DNA of 64,000 bases from Stromatinia cepivora (GCA_014898415.1 RCTD01000010.1:1-64000), one strand, 5' to 3'. Shown: positions 24,458 through 36,939, counted from the first letter of the stretch. Notes: generated by a model from the sequence alone, not told the origin. Made by a program: numbers and translations.

Positions 24458-26309
24458 CTAAGTTCTAGCTCTCCTAGGATCCATCGCTTCGCCTTTCTTA
24501 TAGTCTCTGACCTCCTTAGTCCCCATACTCCCCATGCCACCCTCAATTCTCCTCTCCCAGCCTCCAAGCCTAACGATCAAGCATGTTGCATTATCCCCTT
24601 CCTTGCTCACTTCTGTAGCAAAACTAACAACATCCTTGGCCCCTTGCTCTGGCGTTTTTGCCTCCTTTACTACATCCACAATTTCCTGGTCAGACAATGT
24701 GCCACTAACGCCATCGGACACCAAGACCAAGAAACTATATTCAGCTGGAGATATCTCTACACGTCTGATCTCTGGCTCGGCGGAAACGCCTATGCGCTTA
24801 GAGCGCATATCACCGAATGCTCTCGTGTTTGCTAATCCAGACATACGCTCCTCCCCAAAGGAATCAGTAACAAACGTCGCAGCATATCGTCTTAGTCTAC
24901 CCCCTTCAACTGGCGAACTGGGATGGTGATTGGTAGTCACAGGTTTGGCCAAACCGGTCGCAGTCTCACAAAGTATTATACGAGTATCGCCAACGTGGGC
25001 GACCATCAGTGTCGAGGGAGAAGATGGATGCCAGAAAGGAGTCGGTGTGGGTGTAGATATCATAGCAACTGATGCAGTTGAACCTCCAATGAAGCGTGTA
25101 GGGCCACCAATGCGATGCCGTGAAAAATGACGCGCAGGCTCTCCTAGAATTTCATCCGCGTTCAAAGGCGAGTCGGTGTTATTGTCATCCGGACAGGGTT
25201 TTCGTGCCTGTGCTGATATAAAATCTAAATCTGCTTTTAAAAAAGCATACATTAAGGCTGCTTCAACTGAGATAGGTTTTCGTATTGGTTCCCCTTCCAT
25301 AGAATCAGGCAGATCAAAATATTCCGGTTTGAATCGGCGGAAATATCCACCAACTGTTATTTTCCAATCTGAAACAAGGGCCTTCTCCAACTCGATTGCT
25401 TTGATTTTACTAGATATCTGCTGAGATATGGGTGTCCCTGATCCATCCTCCTGTCCTTCCCTGCTCGCAGGAGATGTACCATAAGCATTGTTTCTCGCCT
25501 TCTTCTCCAGACTCGAGGGAAGTTTGAACGTTTCTGCTGACGACTCAATATACGTGTGCAACTCTTCCTTCAAAAAATCACTACACTCGTTTCCACCATG
25601 CCCATCAAAGACCCCAAAGTAGAACACTTGCGGATCTCCACTTGCACCATCTGCAGATGTACCACCACCTGTGGTACTTTTGGAATCTGAGCGACTTAAA
25701 CTTATAGGAGCCCGCTTTGCAAATGCTGGCACTTCTATTGTTCCCGCCTGATATGCATCTTCGTTGTACGGTCTTGTACCCCGAGAGACAGAAACCCCAA
25801 AATGATGTTTCGCGCTTCGTAGAGGTATTCGCACAACCGTAAGTTCTCTGGATGCACCAATAGTTGGTGGAGCCGCAGCGGGAGAAGGTCCTGAGCCGGG
25901 TGTATGTGGTGTCGAGGCGGACCGTGGCAATTTGTGATGCGGGCCGCTCGACCGGGAATCAGGATGGAGAGACGAAGAAGGAAGATGCGTTGTGAAGTAG
26001 TCGTGGAACCACCTACTCTGTCCTTCCTGATAAACGCTTGTTTGTTTGCTTGATCTGCGAGTTTTGATACGATGCCTGGGAGACGAGTGGGACGTGCTGA
26101 ATGCCAGCCTGCCAACTTGTGTCACCGAATGAGGGTTCGGAATTAAGGAGCGTCTACGAGTTACGGATCCAGTGAGGAAGGTAGATATGAAGCCTGTAAA
26201 TGCATGTTAGATGTGGTGATTGGGAATTCATAGAACAGCGATGGGCGAACATACCATACGAGTCTGCCAAAGACCAAGGACCGCGAGCCATTGGCTTCAT
26301 TCTTCCCAT
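24458..26309 (-). CDS. PP2C-type protein phosphatase, probably mitochondrial
   Basis: Two exons (26309-26255, 26193-24458) give 596 aa. It is a Mn/Mg-dependent Ser/Thr phosphatase. The first 18 residues from a separate exon and the following Arg/Ser-rich segment (FISTFLTGSVTRRRS, few acidic residues) look like a mitochondrial targeting region; this is inference. PP2C motifs appear in order: SVSRGTRPYNEDAY, FGVFDGHGGNECSDF (metal-binding DGHGG), MVAHVGDTRIIL, and LVLVSDGVSGTLSDQEI with DNATCLIVRLG near the end. A roughly 100-residue insertion between the DGHGG block and the next motif, with ALMYAFLKADLDF, matches fungal members related to yeast Ptc6 or Ptc5. I do not choose between them. Confidence 0.88.
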
Positions 26310-27822
26310 GATCCACTGATATGACCTTTCGAAGCCTCAAAGATAGCTCGCACACAATTGATTGATTTTGTGAAGCACTATTCCATCAGATCAAATCAAC
26401 GATGTCTTTTGTATAACTAAAGGGGAGAAGCCGACGTCGGTAATATGAACATATTTAGGCACAATCCAACAAGAACACCTAATTTTCCAAAATCTAATTG
26501 AGGTTTGAATAAGTAACCCAGAAACTGAATTCGTAAGAAACTGGAATGCTATATCGAAAATCTCGTCGAAGCTACTCAAATCATGATAGGGATCTTGTGT
26601 AGGTAAAGTTGTCCCCACAATTTCCGTGTAGATCAAGCTAGACAGGGGTCCCGATAAGTAACCTTGCCTAAACGCATACAGATGGTTCGAAATTCCAAGT
26701 TCAATTTATTTACAGTTGTTCAAACAAAGCTTCAATTCAAATCTTTAAATTCTTTTGAAATAGAACAATGTTGAAAAGTTGTTTTCTTTCCAGAGCTCCG
26801 AATGACATTACAATGTCTAGTTCACCATTCAACATTAGACATTATCACTTCTGGAACTTTACTCCAAAGAGAATCCTGTCCCTTCCTCCCACTTCCTTCA
26901 ACCTGGATTAACTGCTCCTCTAACTGTGCTTTTAAAAGACAAATCTTGGTAGGAATAAAAAGCCATGTTCGAAACAACTAAATGCCATTCCATCTTAAAT
27001 GACCCTGGTCCCCTTAGCAATATGAATGAATGGTAAGCTTACCATCCAGTGCCTACCCGAACCTACCTAGTAGTTGGTATTCTTAGGAATGACATGAGGC
27101 TGAGGTCCCTTAATCCGCAGAAGTCTGCACTCTCCACCTGCTTTGTCAAGGACCCTTTCTTGTATTACTTCATCAATTTGTGTGGAATCTTGCAATGGAG
27201 GCAGTGTGCAAAGTGGAGACCAACACAATGTATTATCGCTTCCCGCTGCCTTCCATCTGATCCGGCATGTTATCCAAAGCAAATACACGCTGTGTATCGA
27301 CACATGATAAAAACTATCATATGTTTCACAAACGTCTCTGTCCAAGGCCACCTATCTCAAGTAGGAAGCCGAGTATAATATTCGGGGGTCAGAATTTGCA
27401 AAGCAAAGCCATTCAATCATTAGCCCCGCAATCCTTCGCTCCTTCGCTATATGCACCAATCCCAACCCTTTGCTGCTCGTCCCCGAAATGAGAACGAGGC
27501 ATTGCTTTCAGCCTTACTACACATTTCCAACCGTTATAATCTTTTTATAACTTCTCCCCTGTATGACTGTGGTTTGGTAATCCAGTGGAGAATTTCTTTT
27601 TCATCTTCTAGTGAATCCTTTGTGTGATACTTGCATGATAAAGCTACGAAGACCTCAAATATGACCTGTGGTCCGCTATCCTCGATTTTTTACTTCTCTT
27701 GATCAAGACATTTCATTGTACATTGGTTTTAGCTTCTCTTTAGTTGCTCGTTGATACTCCTTCTGTAACTTTACATACAACTTATAATTCTACTTCGACA
27801 TTACAACTCCCATATAACCACC
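26310..27822. other. Divergent promoter region, PP2C / PLAC8 protein
   Basis: About 1.5 kb without a supportable gene. Two opposed ORFs of about 100 codons at 27049-27378 overlap almost fully and show no family resemblance. Expected to contain promoters for both flanking genes. Confidence 0.55.
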
Positions 27823-28409
27823 ATGCCTGCCGCATACAAGAACTCTTTCTGGGCCTGCTGCACCCCCTTTGATCTCTGTACGCTTCTCAATCTAATTCAC
27901 TTCCCATTCCTCATCAATATACTAATAAACCCCAATTTAGGCCTCAAAGCATGCTGCTGCCCTTGCTTCGTCTCTGGTCGCAACCACCACCGCATTGAAC
28001 ATGGCAACGGCGATGACTACTCTACTTGTAACGGATGGTGCTGCGGCTGGTACGGTCTCGCTGCCCTCGGCGGATTCTCATTTGTATTGCAAATGCTTGA
28101 TCGTCAGAAGATGCAGAAGCAACATGGTTAGTTCAGTTCTTTCATCTTCCATATCACATCTCCAACTCTCCAACCCTCCTCACCCTCCATGTTCCATCAC
28201 CCACCTGCCAATAAATACTAACGCACTCCCCAGGCCTCGAAGGAAACGCCTGCACCGGATGCATGGGATCATGCTGTTGTGCCTGCTGCGAATTAATGCA
28301 AACCAGCAAGGAACTCGATTATATTCTCCTCGAGAAGAATGCTGGAACGAAGGGATATCAAGCTCAGCCGGGAATGATTGCTGGTCCTCAACCTGGCGCT
28401 TTCAACTGA
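27823..28409 (+). CDS. PLAC8 (cys-rich) domain protein
   Basis: Three exons (27823-27877, 27941-28126, 28234-28409) give 138 aa. It is a small PLAC8-family protein, and fungal members are usually 130-180 aa. Cysteine clusters are WACCTPFDLCLKACCCPCFVSG in residues 10-31 and TGCMGSCCCACCELMQTSKE in the last exon, with the typical HHRIEHG spacer between. Relatives in plants and animals affect cell or organ size and metal resistance, often at membranes; the fungal role is unknown. The intron acceptors CCAATTTAG and CTCCCCAG restore the frame, giving DLCLKACC and HGLEGNAC at the junctions. The 5' end is well defined by the ATG. Confidence 0.88.
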
Positions 28410-28810
28410 ACTGTATGATGAGTGAAGTTATGAATGATTTTTGGGATATTTCTTCGGGCTGGCTTGTTGTTTGGACTGTGTTGGGTTAGGGACAGATGGT
28501 ATGGGTGCTATTAAGGATAGAGTGGGGTTTGTTATACCATAATTTCTCTACACTAGAGTTCAAACCTGTCTCATGTAAAGCTCTGGCTGTTGATTAAATG
28601 AATGTGAATACTAACCTAGTCATAATCAATGCAATATATTTAGATCATAAGGGGAAAAATGTCTTTATGTATAGGGGTAATTCTAATTGCGCAGAAGGAG
28701 AAACCAGGAAGTTTCGATACACCCAAGCAGCGAAGCCACCATGAACGTCGACCATCAGTTGTTCGTTCAGAACCATGCTTTCTCCCGACTCTGAAATATA
28801 AACAGACAAA
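28410..28810. other. Convergent 3' flanks, PLAC8 / TLC genes
   Basis: About 400 bp between the two stop codons. No gene is seen. Confidence 0.6.
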
Positions 28811-29954
28811 CTACGAAACTGCCGCAATTGGTTCGTCATCGTCCAATGCTTTCCGTCTACGAACTTCATTCTCCTCAACGCTAATCTTGACCTTGCCATT
28901 GGCACCAGTGCTCTTCATGGCAATCGCTTTGTCCTTTTGTCTGCCTTCCTTGGCAGGCTGGAATCTCTTTCTAACAGCTTCAATCATTTTTCCAAACCAG
29001 TAAAAGTTTAAGGTATTGAGCACAAGATTGCTTCCTAAATATGTGAATCCTAGCCAGAGCGGGATAAACTCGTTGTCGGCGAAACGCATAATATCATTCC
29101 GGATAGGAGCCGCACTATGGCCTGCTGCGGCGTCAGCTGCAGAGGCGGTGCCGTTTGTGAGAGCATCAATATTGATAGAAGCATAATGTGCAGGCTGGTT
29201 GTGCATTGACCTCCATACATCTTGATAAACACGAACTGACTGATATGTTCCCCACACAAGTCGGCAGCAAAAGAAGGTAAAGAGGAGGGCAATTCCGTTG
29301 TAAAGTTGGGGCTTAGATCCAGTCATATCGAGTTTGTCGAAGAACCAATGGAAGTTTAGGAAGGGCGAGGATAGCTCGTAAAGGATAAATGTGCATCCAT
29401 AGAAATTGACAAATGGTCTCTGTGGATTAAATGTCAGCAATGTTTAATTTTCGGGTAGTACAAACACTCACAAAACCAAAAGAGAAAACCAACAGAGCAC
29501 TAGTTGCGTGTGCCAACATGCCTATGCCGAAGACTCTGAGATTCTGTAGGGTAATCATCAAGTCCCAGAGGAAGTAGCCAGTCGCTAGACCTTGGATCAT
29601 GCCAGCAGCTCCAGTATAACCATGAACACGCTCCTGTGCCGTCATGTTCTTGCGCTCTTCATCCATGAACATAACCCACAAGGCAAGGATGTTAATAAGA
29701 GAACTTTGACATAGTGAGACCACATGTACATCCCAATTAAGCTTTCGTTCTGCAGAGAATTTAGAGTACTTCTCGGGGAAAAGAAGCATGGAAATCTGGG
29801 GCGCGACGACCTTGTTGATGAAGGTATATGCCAGAAAAGACCCGAGAACTTCGTGAATATGGAAGGGTAAGGTGGTTAGGTGAAAATAGTCAGCGAACGG
29901 CTGAACGGCCTGGCTAAGCCATTGCGATGGTGGGATAGGAAATGGATCATGCAT
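28811..29954 (-). CDS. TLC (TRAM/LAG1/CLN8) domain membrane protein
   Basis: Two exons (29954-29472, 29419-28811) give 363 aa. About six hydrophobic segments alternate with charged loops. The pattern LNWDVHVVSLCQSSLINILA, then HGYTGAAGMIQGLATGYFLWD, then HATSALLVFSFGF and LYELSSPFLNFHWF is the TLC fold. The Lag motif of ceramide synthases (HH-DD type) is not seen, so this is more like the TMEM56/TLCD group, whose members influence membrane lipid composition. The C-terminal 60 residues are basic and cytosolic (KRFQPAKEGRQKDK). Exons join phase 0 at GF|RP. The substrate or function is unknown. Confidence 0.87.
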
Positions 29955-30591
29955 CTCAGAATGCAGTAGAGTGTCGAATATACGGGATCTCTAAAGGGAA
30001 CGGCAAGATATTTATCTTCGTGTCGTAACACACCGAGTGTGTTTAGGAGAAAATATGGCTCTCCTCGTTGTAATGTGGATGTCGAGATATTTATGTATGT
30101 ATGGTGAAGTAGGCAGGTACTGTAAATCTGTAACGACCGACCGAGGGTGTCAAAAGAGTAAGGTTCCACTCCAGTCCCAACAATTTAAGACTTCAGATGC
30201 GGGAGAAGTAACCAATTACAGTTAAAAGTTAGATCTAAGTATCTTTAACCGAACAAATAAGTGGAACAGGGGTGATGTGTATGATAACTTTTTGATATGT
30301 TCATGTTCTTGTATGCAAGTACTGTATCAAAGTTGCACGATCATTCAGAAGGTGTTTTTGTTATTTATATTAGCTATATAAAGTTTGAGATTATTATAAT
30401 AGATTAATCATACTGAATGGGTGGTTCATATTTCAGTATGTTTTATCCATCTTATTGTGTTCTTGTGCCGATTCTGATAACTTCTATAATAAATGTCTTG
30501 TATGGTTGCACGTGAATCAAATGGATGATAACTCTGCCACGTGGAGTTTGGCACGCACATGATATGATAATGACCTGAATGACCCGGAAGA
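29955..30591. other. TLC gene upstream region / amidohydrolase 3' flank
   Basis: About 640 bp, AT-rich in its second half, no supportable gene. Confidence 0.55.
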
Positions 30592-32117
30592 TCATGAAGA
30601 GATGACCTCTTTTCCTTCGAAGATAGTCGTTCGTTCAACGCCTGCATCATACACTAACTCCTGGATTGACTTTCTAGCTCTAAAGTTCTGAGCCCCATTT
30701 GTGCCGAAAATAACAAAACTCGCAGGGCTTCCCATTTCCATTCTAAGATTACGCATGATATCAAGGCCAATTGCTGCTCTTGCTCTTGTAGATACGCATT
30801 CCTAGGTGACTCGATTAGTGGTATTCTAAGTTCTGTGCGGCCGAGATAAACTTACCAATAAGATCTCAGCGTCTGCCTTCGTGCCTGCTTGATAAACGCC
30901 CATACCCAGACTTGTGAGACCTATAGGGTCACAATTGCCATGGGGAGTAAAGGCATTGCCGACATTATTAATTCCTATGGCTGCATTGAAATCATATTTC
31001 TTGATCATTTCAATGACTTGGAGTGTGCCCCTGACTCTGCTACTGCCACCGGCTGCTTTTTCAGGCCGTCCCATCATAAATAGATCCGATGTAGGTAGTC
31101 CGACAAATGAGACAGGTAGGCTGCCAATTTCACGACGAAGGTTCCGCCAGGCATTGTCATCGAAAAGCGTGAGTCGAGTGCAATGACCAAGCACCACTGT
31201 TCGAAAGCTTAAGCCTGCAATATCTCTGTCGGTCGGCCACTTAGCCCTATGAAGTCTTTCTATCACTATATGAACTGCAGGTTGTTGGTGGGCATCTAGA
31301 TTATAGTCGAGGTGGAAATCTAAATGTAACTTGTACAATTTCGCCATTTCAATAGTCCATTGGATATTCTCTTCTTGGAGCGCAAAACTCTTTTCAACGT
31401 ACGGGGTGCTCCCAATCACCTCGACTCCGGGTCGTTTGATTGCCTGCTCGAGCAAATTTGTCATTGATGGAGACCCGTAGTCATAGCCGAAAATTGGGTC
31501 CTGGGCAAATACGCAGATCTGAATATAACACTTGTCATAGAATTCTCTTTTCAGTGCCAAGCCAGCATCCAAGCATTTCATTCCCACACCGAAGTCTACT
31601 TCAACAAAAGCTCTCATATGAGTAACACCAAATTGGATACTCTCTTCAACCAAAGCCCTTCCCCTTTCCACAAGGTCATCGTGTTCGAAACGTGACTTGG
31701 CTTCACCTAAACACACCTAGATCTTAGAATGAATGAAAAAAGAGTTATGATGTTGAGATCAACTTAATGATCGACGAAGCATGTAGAGAAAGACGAACTG
31801 GTTAATTTCATTGCCTCAGAAAAATCGCCCTCGTTGATCTCTAAATCTGCATATTTTGGATGTGATAACAAGAAACACTTATCAAGATGTATGTGAGGAT
31901 GACACAAGCCAGGAACCATTAAGCGATAGTCGCTCTGCTTCCCAACGTCTGATGGAGAGTTGTCTGTGGTGATTGAACGAATAGTACCTCCCAAGCAATG
32001 AACATCATAACATGAGTCTGAAGGTCTTCCGGGAATATGAACACTTCTGAAGCTTGAAATACCATTATTCCGCAGCGACCTCATTTGCTCAAGATTGGGC
32101 ATGGAAATCTCAGACAT
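30592..32117 (-). CDS. Metal-dependent amidohydrolase, cytosine-deaminase-like
   Basis: Three exons (32117-31799, 31706-30856, 30801-30592) give 459 aa. The metal-binding HPHIHLDK motif is at residues 73-80 (H75 and H77 of the HxH pair), followed by VTHMRAFVEVD, FHLDYN, VVLGHCTRLT and NVGNAFTPHGNCDPIGL. These match the cytosine/isocytosine-deaminase branch of the amidohydrolase superfamily (TIM barrel, one metal). Fungal members of this large group are often uncharacterised, so the substrate is open. The junction MKLTS|EAKSRFEHDDL fits the family, and the last exon supplies the strand FVIFGTNG. Only about 215 bp separate its start from COG8. Confidence 0.87.
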
Positions 32118-32332
32118 ACTGATTATTCTTCAAAATGATATATATGTACTCCGTGGATTTATGAAGGTGATGTGGGGGGCGACGGAGGATGTTCTCGGGG
32201 TGCAGTAGCGCATTTTTGAAGCTCTTGGAGCTACCGAGCATTAGCCACCCTTCCTATCATTTTGTTTTAACTTCAAAATATTACAACAGCATTGTAAGAA
32301 ATCCTCAATCAGTTTCGAGATTTTGTGCCAAA

Positions 32333-33745
32333 ATGGCCGATCCATTGTATGAGCTCCTCATTCCATATTTCGATAAACCCTCTCCGCGACCGGCACCACC
32401 GTCGACTGATCCTACAACTGCCACCTATCTGAATCGACTTTGTACCCTTCCCCTCTCTTCACTCAATACTTCCGAACCTCAATCGCTCTCTCAAACATCC
32501 CACTCCCTTCTACTGTCCCTACAAGCTTTGTCCAAACGTTCCCATAAATCAGTCATCGCATCTTCTGACCATTTATCGACACTCACTACTACTCTTCCTA
32601 CCTTAGCGAAAGCCACCGCAGACTTACGAGATGCTCTTCCCAAATTGGACGATGCAGCTATTCATTTCAGTGAAAATTATAACAATCGAATTGAAAACGC
32701 CGTCCTCGATCGACGACGTAAAGCTCTTTTGCTATCACGAAACGTAGACAGGCTCGCAGATGTTCTCGACTTACCTACCCTACTTTCTACCGCGATATCC
32801 TCTTCGAACACAACTGCTACCGCTACCACCGGTAGAGAAAACAATACATTAAATTATGCCTCCGCTTTAGATCTCAATGCGCATATAAGACGGCTGCACG
32901 CATTATATCCTACTTCTCCACTCATCACGAGCGTTTCCTTACAAGCGGAGGAGAAAATGCAATCTATGGCCACAAATCTCATATACTCCTTGCGGCAACC
33001 CTCTCTTAAGCTAGCAGCTGCTATGCGTACGATCTCCTGGCTACGGCGTGTTGCTCCCGAACTCGATCCTTCCACAACCACACCCAGCTCCGCACAAACC
33101 CGGGAAGGGGCGTTAGGCTCCTTGTTTCTCGTCTCTCGCCTTACCAGTCTCACAGCTATGCTTAATGCACTCAGTCCTTTACGGGATCTCGCTGATCAGG
33201 AGTCATTGCGGCTAATATCATCGATCGGGAAAACAGGAGGGAACAAATTCGAAGCAGGACAACAAACGGAGAAGTATTTAAAACGCTACATTGAGATATT
33301 CCGAGAGCAAAGTTTTGCAATTATTTCCATGTTCCGCTCTATATTTCCACCGCCAACAGCTCCAGTCACAATAGAGGGGCTTAAAAATAATACGAGGGAC
33401 AAGCAAGACGACGATTTACTGGGTCCATTACCAAGTGCCCTGACTACTTTTCCTCTTCAATTAGTTGGGATGTTGGAGGAGACTCTGAAATTATATCTAC
33501 CCAATGTGAGGGATAAAAGTGGAAGAGACAGTTTGCTTACTCAAGTTCTTTACTGTGCCGGTAGTTTGGGACGATTGGGAGGGGACTTTAGCCTCGTGCT
33601 TGCGAATCTGGGAAGTAAAGCCGGCCAGGAAGAAGGATTGGTTGAGGGAGAATCCGATGATGATGAGGAATGGGCAGAGGTTATCAAAAAGCATAGGGTA
33701 CTGGCGGGTAAACTGGAATCCATGGTGGGATCTAGAGGGGAATAA
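32333..33745 (+). CDS. COG8: Conserved oligomeric Golgi complex subunit 8 (Dor1)
   Basis: A single exon of 470 aa. COG8 belongs to lobe B of the COG tether, which captures vesicles for retrograde transport within the Golgi. The Dor1 core is visible as HFSENYNNRIENAVLDRRRKAL, LADVLDLPTLLSTAI, ALDLNAHIRRLHALYPTSPL, NLIYSLRQPSLKLAAAMRTI and LRRVAPELD, all helical. The C-terminus ends in an acidic stretch (GESDDDEEWAEVI). I start at ATG giving MADPLYELL; an in-frame upstream ATG at 32189 would add 48 residues, weakly conserved in character. Yeast Cog8 is about 600 aa. Identification rests on pattern memory, not a search. Confidence 0.88.
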   Translation: MADPLYELLIPYFDKPSPRPAPPSTDPTTATYLNRLCTLPLSSLNTSEPQSLSQTSHSLLLSLQALSKRSHKSVIASSDHLSTLTTTLPTLAKATADLRDALPKLDDAAIHFSENYNNRIENAVLDRRRKALLLSRNVDRLADVLDLPTLLSTAISSSNTTATATTGRENNTLNYASALDLNAHIRRLHALYPTSPLITSVSLQAEEKMQSMATNLIYSLRQPSLKLAAAMRTISWLRRVAPELDPSTTTPSSAQTREGALGSLFLVSRLTSLTAMLNALSPLRDLADQESLRLISSIGKTGGNKFEAGQQTEKYLKRYIEIFREQSFAIISMFRSIFPPPTAPVTIEGLKNNTRDKQDDDLLGPLPSALTTFPLQLVGMLEETLKLYLPNVRDKSGRDSLLTQVLYCAGSLGRLGGDFSLVLANLGSKAGQEEGLVEGESDDDEEWAEVIKKHRVLAGKLESMVGSRGE

Positions 33746-34709
33746 TTGCCATGCAATATGGCTTGGGTGGCATTTAGAACGGGGTGTATGATTTCATAAT
33801 ATTTTTTCAAGATACCCAAGCAAATTAAACTGTAGCTTTATTAGTATACATCACAATTCAAAGCATTAATCTATTAAACCAATACCTAGATGGGTATCTC
33901 GAAATGAATGAATATCTACATCTACACAAGTCAATCTTCATAACTAGTCGGGACCGAAATCACGCTAAGCATGGACTTAGCCAATAAGAGAATGCCTGAT
34001 TGTCATCCTCAACTCGAAATAATCAAAAGTTCTTTGCTTTAAGTTGTTTAAAAACCCCACATCATTTTCCATACCATACCATACCATACCTAACAATGAC
34101 TTCTCAAAACCATTAATCTCGAGATCAGGCTAACGGCCATCTGAGAAAGAATCGAGATGGGTCGTCTGTTCATTCACATACTTCAACAACAACCAACCAT
34201 CACGGAGTTCCCAGATACCGGGTTCTTCGTCTGGGTAAACATATACTATGGTATCAATAGACGCCCACATGAATCGAGGCTCATGGATAATTTCACAAGG
34301 GCAACATGCGATGAGCAATACTTCACACGCGGCATACGACGTCATTGAGAACACCCAAAAACATCTGCGACTGAGAGCTCTCATCTTGAGAATGTTGGTA
34401 ATGCATTCGCAATTCCGTAGCTGTGAAACTCGGAAGAGCGGATTCGCACCTACTTGACTAGCATGGAGCTCGAGAGAGAAACCATAGACGGCAACAGACC
34501 GTTTTACTCTCGGATCTTCAGCACAAGCATGACCTGGAGATTTCTCATCATGATATATTTCATCATCTCTAACTTTGGTTTATTACATCATTATTATACC
34601 CAATCTCCGTTGATGCAAGAGTTTGCATCCGAGAACTCCGCTAGTGCAAGTAATTCCGAATTTCAGGCACGGTGTGGCTTTGACATTTCCCACAAGGCAA
34701 TTTGGCCAT
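33746..34709. other. Convergent spacer, COG8 / FTR1, with opposed ORFs
   Basis: No gene is firmly supported. A minus-strand frame is open from about 34578 to 34130 and reads as plausible protein, including IHEPRFMWASIDTIVYVYPD. An opposed plus-strand ORF at 34454-34774 (or from 34463) contains a hydrophobic segment (WRFLIMIYFIISNFGLL) and overlaps the end of FTR1. Either could be a remnant or a small gene. Confidence 0.4.
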
Positions 34710-36063
34710 TTAGTCCGAAATGGTACGTACAGGCACCTCTCTTACGGTATCCATGGCCTTCTCGGAATCCTTAGCCACGGATGACGTTCCGGAGCTGTTT
34801 CTTCCAAATTTTTCATCGCTTACAGTGACCTCTCCGTCCTTGTAAATGGCGCGTTGTTTCATGTTTGCGATATGACCTTTAACAGCTGTAACTGGTGCGA
34901 GATAAGGTTTGAGGCTTCGGGCAAGTGGGAGATGACCTTTCACTTCTTTATATCTCATTGCGAGGAATCCAACAATGACTACGAGCCAGTAGAGGTTGTA
35001 TGAGATGACAGAGCCATAGGTTGCGGAATTCTGCCACCCAAGAATGGCATTGAAAATCCCCCATCCGCCACCGCCATTCAACTCGGGGTTACCAAACTGG
35101 AATTGTTACTACATGCATGCGCCAATGGCTTAATTTGACTTACGTTGACATGCCAAACACTTTGTCTAATATCATAAGAACCCGGTCCTGATCCAGTCTC
35201 TGCTGCGTCGCCTCCGGTGGCATTGTTCCAGTCTTGTGCCTGGAAGAACCAAACTGCTCTTGAGAAAAGACCGGCAGCTACAAGATATAGGAGACATGTC
35301 GAGACGATCAAGAAGTATTGAAGCTTCGATGTCGCACCACCTCTGTATCGAGTTAGTCTGACCAGGAAGGGTTGTCGAAGGTCACTTACTTGTAGATAAC
35401 AAATCCTGCCGCAAGTCCAGCAATAAGTCCGATAATGACTGGGAGCGGGATACTTGTCGCTGGTGTAGAAAATGAAACACCTGCTACGAAGACGACGGCT
35501 TCAAGTCCTTCTCTCAACACAGTAATGAAGGGAAGAACGAACATGAAGTGTTTTTCTCCCCATACCTTGAAGTCAAGCCAGCTAGCGTACCATCTTCGCC
35601 TTCTTGTATCTTCCGATGGCTCCAAGTGTTGGCGAAGCTTAGCAGTCCACTTATCCTTCATTTTCGACACGCGAAGCAGCGCAGCCCCCATCAAAGTGAT
35701 TATGACGGAGGCAACAATGGCAAAAGAGCCCTCCCAATAGTACTCGGCACTGGACCAGGCATCTTTACCAATTCCATAGAAAGCTCCAATCAAACCACCA
35801 CCAATGATCAAACAGAGAAGAAGTCCTGATAGAGCTCCGTATATGACCTAGAAGCTGTTCAGCAGCGAAGTGGAGGTGTCAATCACAGAACCATGAGGTG
35901 TTCTTACCTGCCGAAAGAGCTTCTTGCGCAGTGTCGCACCTTTATCAGAGCCACCCAAACTCTGCTTGATGAATGCAAGTAGAACTGAAACGATCACGAC
36001 TGTCTCCAAAGACTCTCGGAATACGACGAAGAATACTGGCACCGAGAAAACACTGACAGTCAT
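34710..36063 (-). CDS. FTR1: High-affinity iron permease Ftr1
   Basis: Four exons (36063-35908, 35847-35390, 35342-35144, 35096-34710) give 399 aa, near yeast Ftr1 at 404. Ftr1 imports Fe3+ at the plasma membrane in complex with the ferroxidase Fet3. Two iron-binding REXLE motifs are visible: RESLE at residues 16-20 and REGLE at 164-168, each inside a transmembrane helix. Six to seven hydrophobic helices are present; the tail is cytosolic and ends with VPVRTISD. The start is the ATG just before [11 protein letters not shown]. It diverges from FET3 across a 1.5-kb shared promoter carrying ATCTGATAA sites, which suggests common iron-responsive control. Confidence 0.95.
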
Positions 36064-36252
36064 GTTTACTTTAAGGCCTGATTTATTCTTTTGCGATAAC
36101 TAATGAGATTGTAAAGTTGCAATCGCGCGCTGCAACAGAGGGAAAAGAAACCTAACTCTTAAAGAGGAACCTGAATGCCAGCAACGAGTACGGAAGTACG
36201 GTGCATTTATCCAGTATTTCAACAAACTGAACAAGGGAAAGAGTGGACGTGG

Positions 36253-36261
36253 ATCTGATAA
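36253..36261 (+). promoter_or_regulatory. ATCTGATAA site proximal to FTR1
   Basis: A perfect match to ATCWGATAA, about 190 bp upstream of the FTR1 start codon. A partial copy (ATCTGATTA) follows about 10 bp later. Confidence 0.7.
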
Positions 36262-36930
36262 AAACAAACGAGGATCTGATTACAGCTAGACAGGTCGGAC
36301 CGGGTCTGACCGGTCAAGTGGAAAAATTGTTCGAGCTTAAGCTACCTTGTGGTCAAGTGAATTGCATTAATCCTTGTTCAAAGAAAATACAATCATACTT
36401 TTCAAAGTCTCTAGCCTGTTATCGGTTGGTGGCACATTTTAGCATGACACTCAGAAATGTTGATTGGTCGATATGAAGAGGTCGGGAAGCACAAAATTTT
36501 CAAAAGTATTCATCTTGATTCCCTGCCATCGATATGCGGCCAAAAACGAGTTCATTTGGTACAGTAGAACGAGAGCATTTCATTATGAATCTTATTTTAC
36601 TCAAATATACGCATAAGTCTGATATAAGATGGTTAAAGAGGTAAAGAGGCCTTTCGAAAATTTCTCTCTTTCTGTATCTGTAGTGTTATGTTACATTCTA
36701 CGAAACCAATTTGGGATATTTCCGTCGAAAATTTTAAGCTTTACCTAGACCTCGTAACAAGCTGTTTGAACTTAGCCAGAATTGCGTGAGGGATTATTCG
36801 GAGTGCCTAGTAAACATGAAAGCTTATATTCCGGTGGGCTTCTAGTTTTTTGCTTATATTCTAGCTGGCCTAACCCTTTCCTACTTAGTCGCACAAGCTA
36901 ATTCAATTATTCTGTGAGATAAAGAGACTG

Positions 36931-36939
36931 TTATCAGAT
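36931..36939 (-). promoter_or_regulatory. ATCTGATAA site, mid-promoter
   Basis: TTATCAGAT on the plus strand, the exact complement of the SreA-type consensus, near the middle of the shared promoter. Confidence 0.6.

Noticed and set aside
27049..27378. Pair of opposed ORFs of about 100 codons
   Set aside because: Near-complete overlap on opposite strands and no recognisable family; likely chance.
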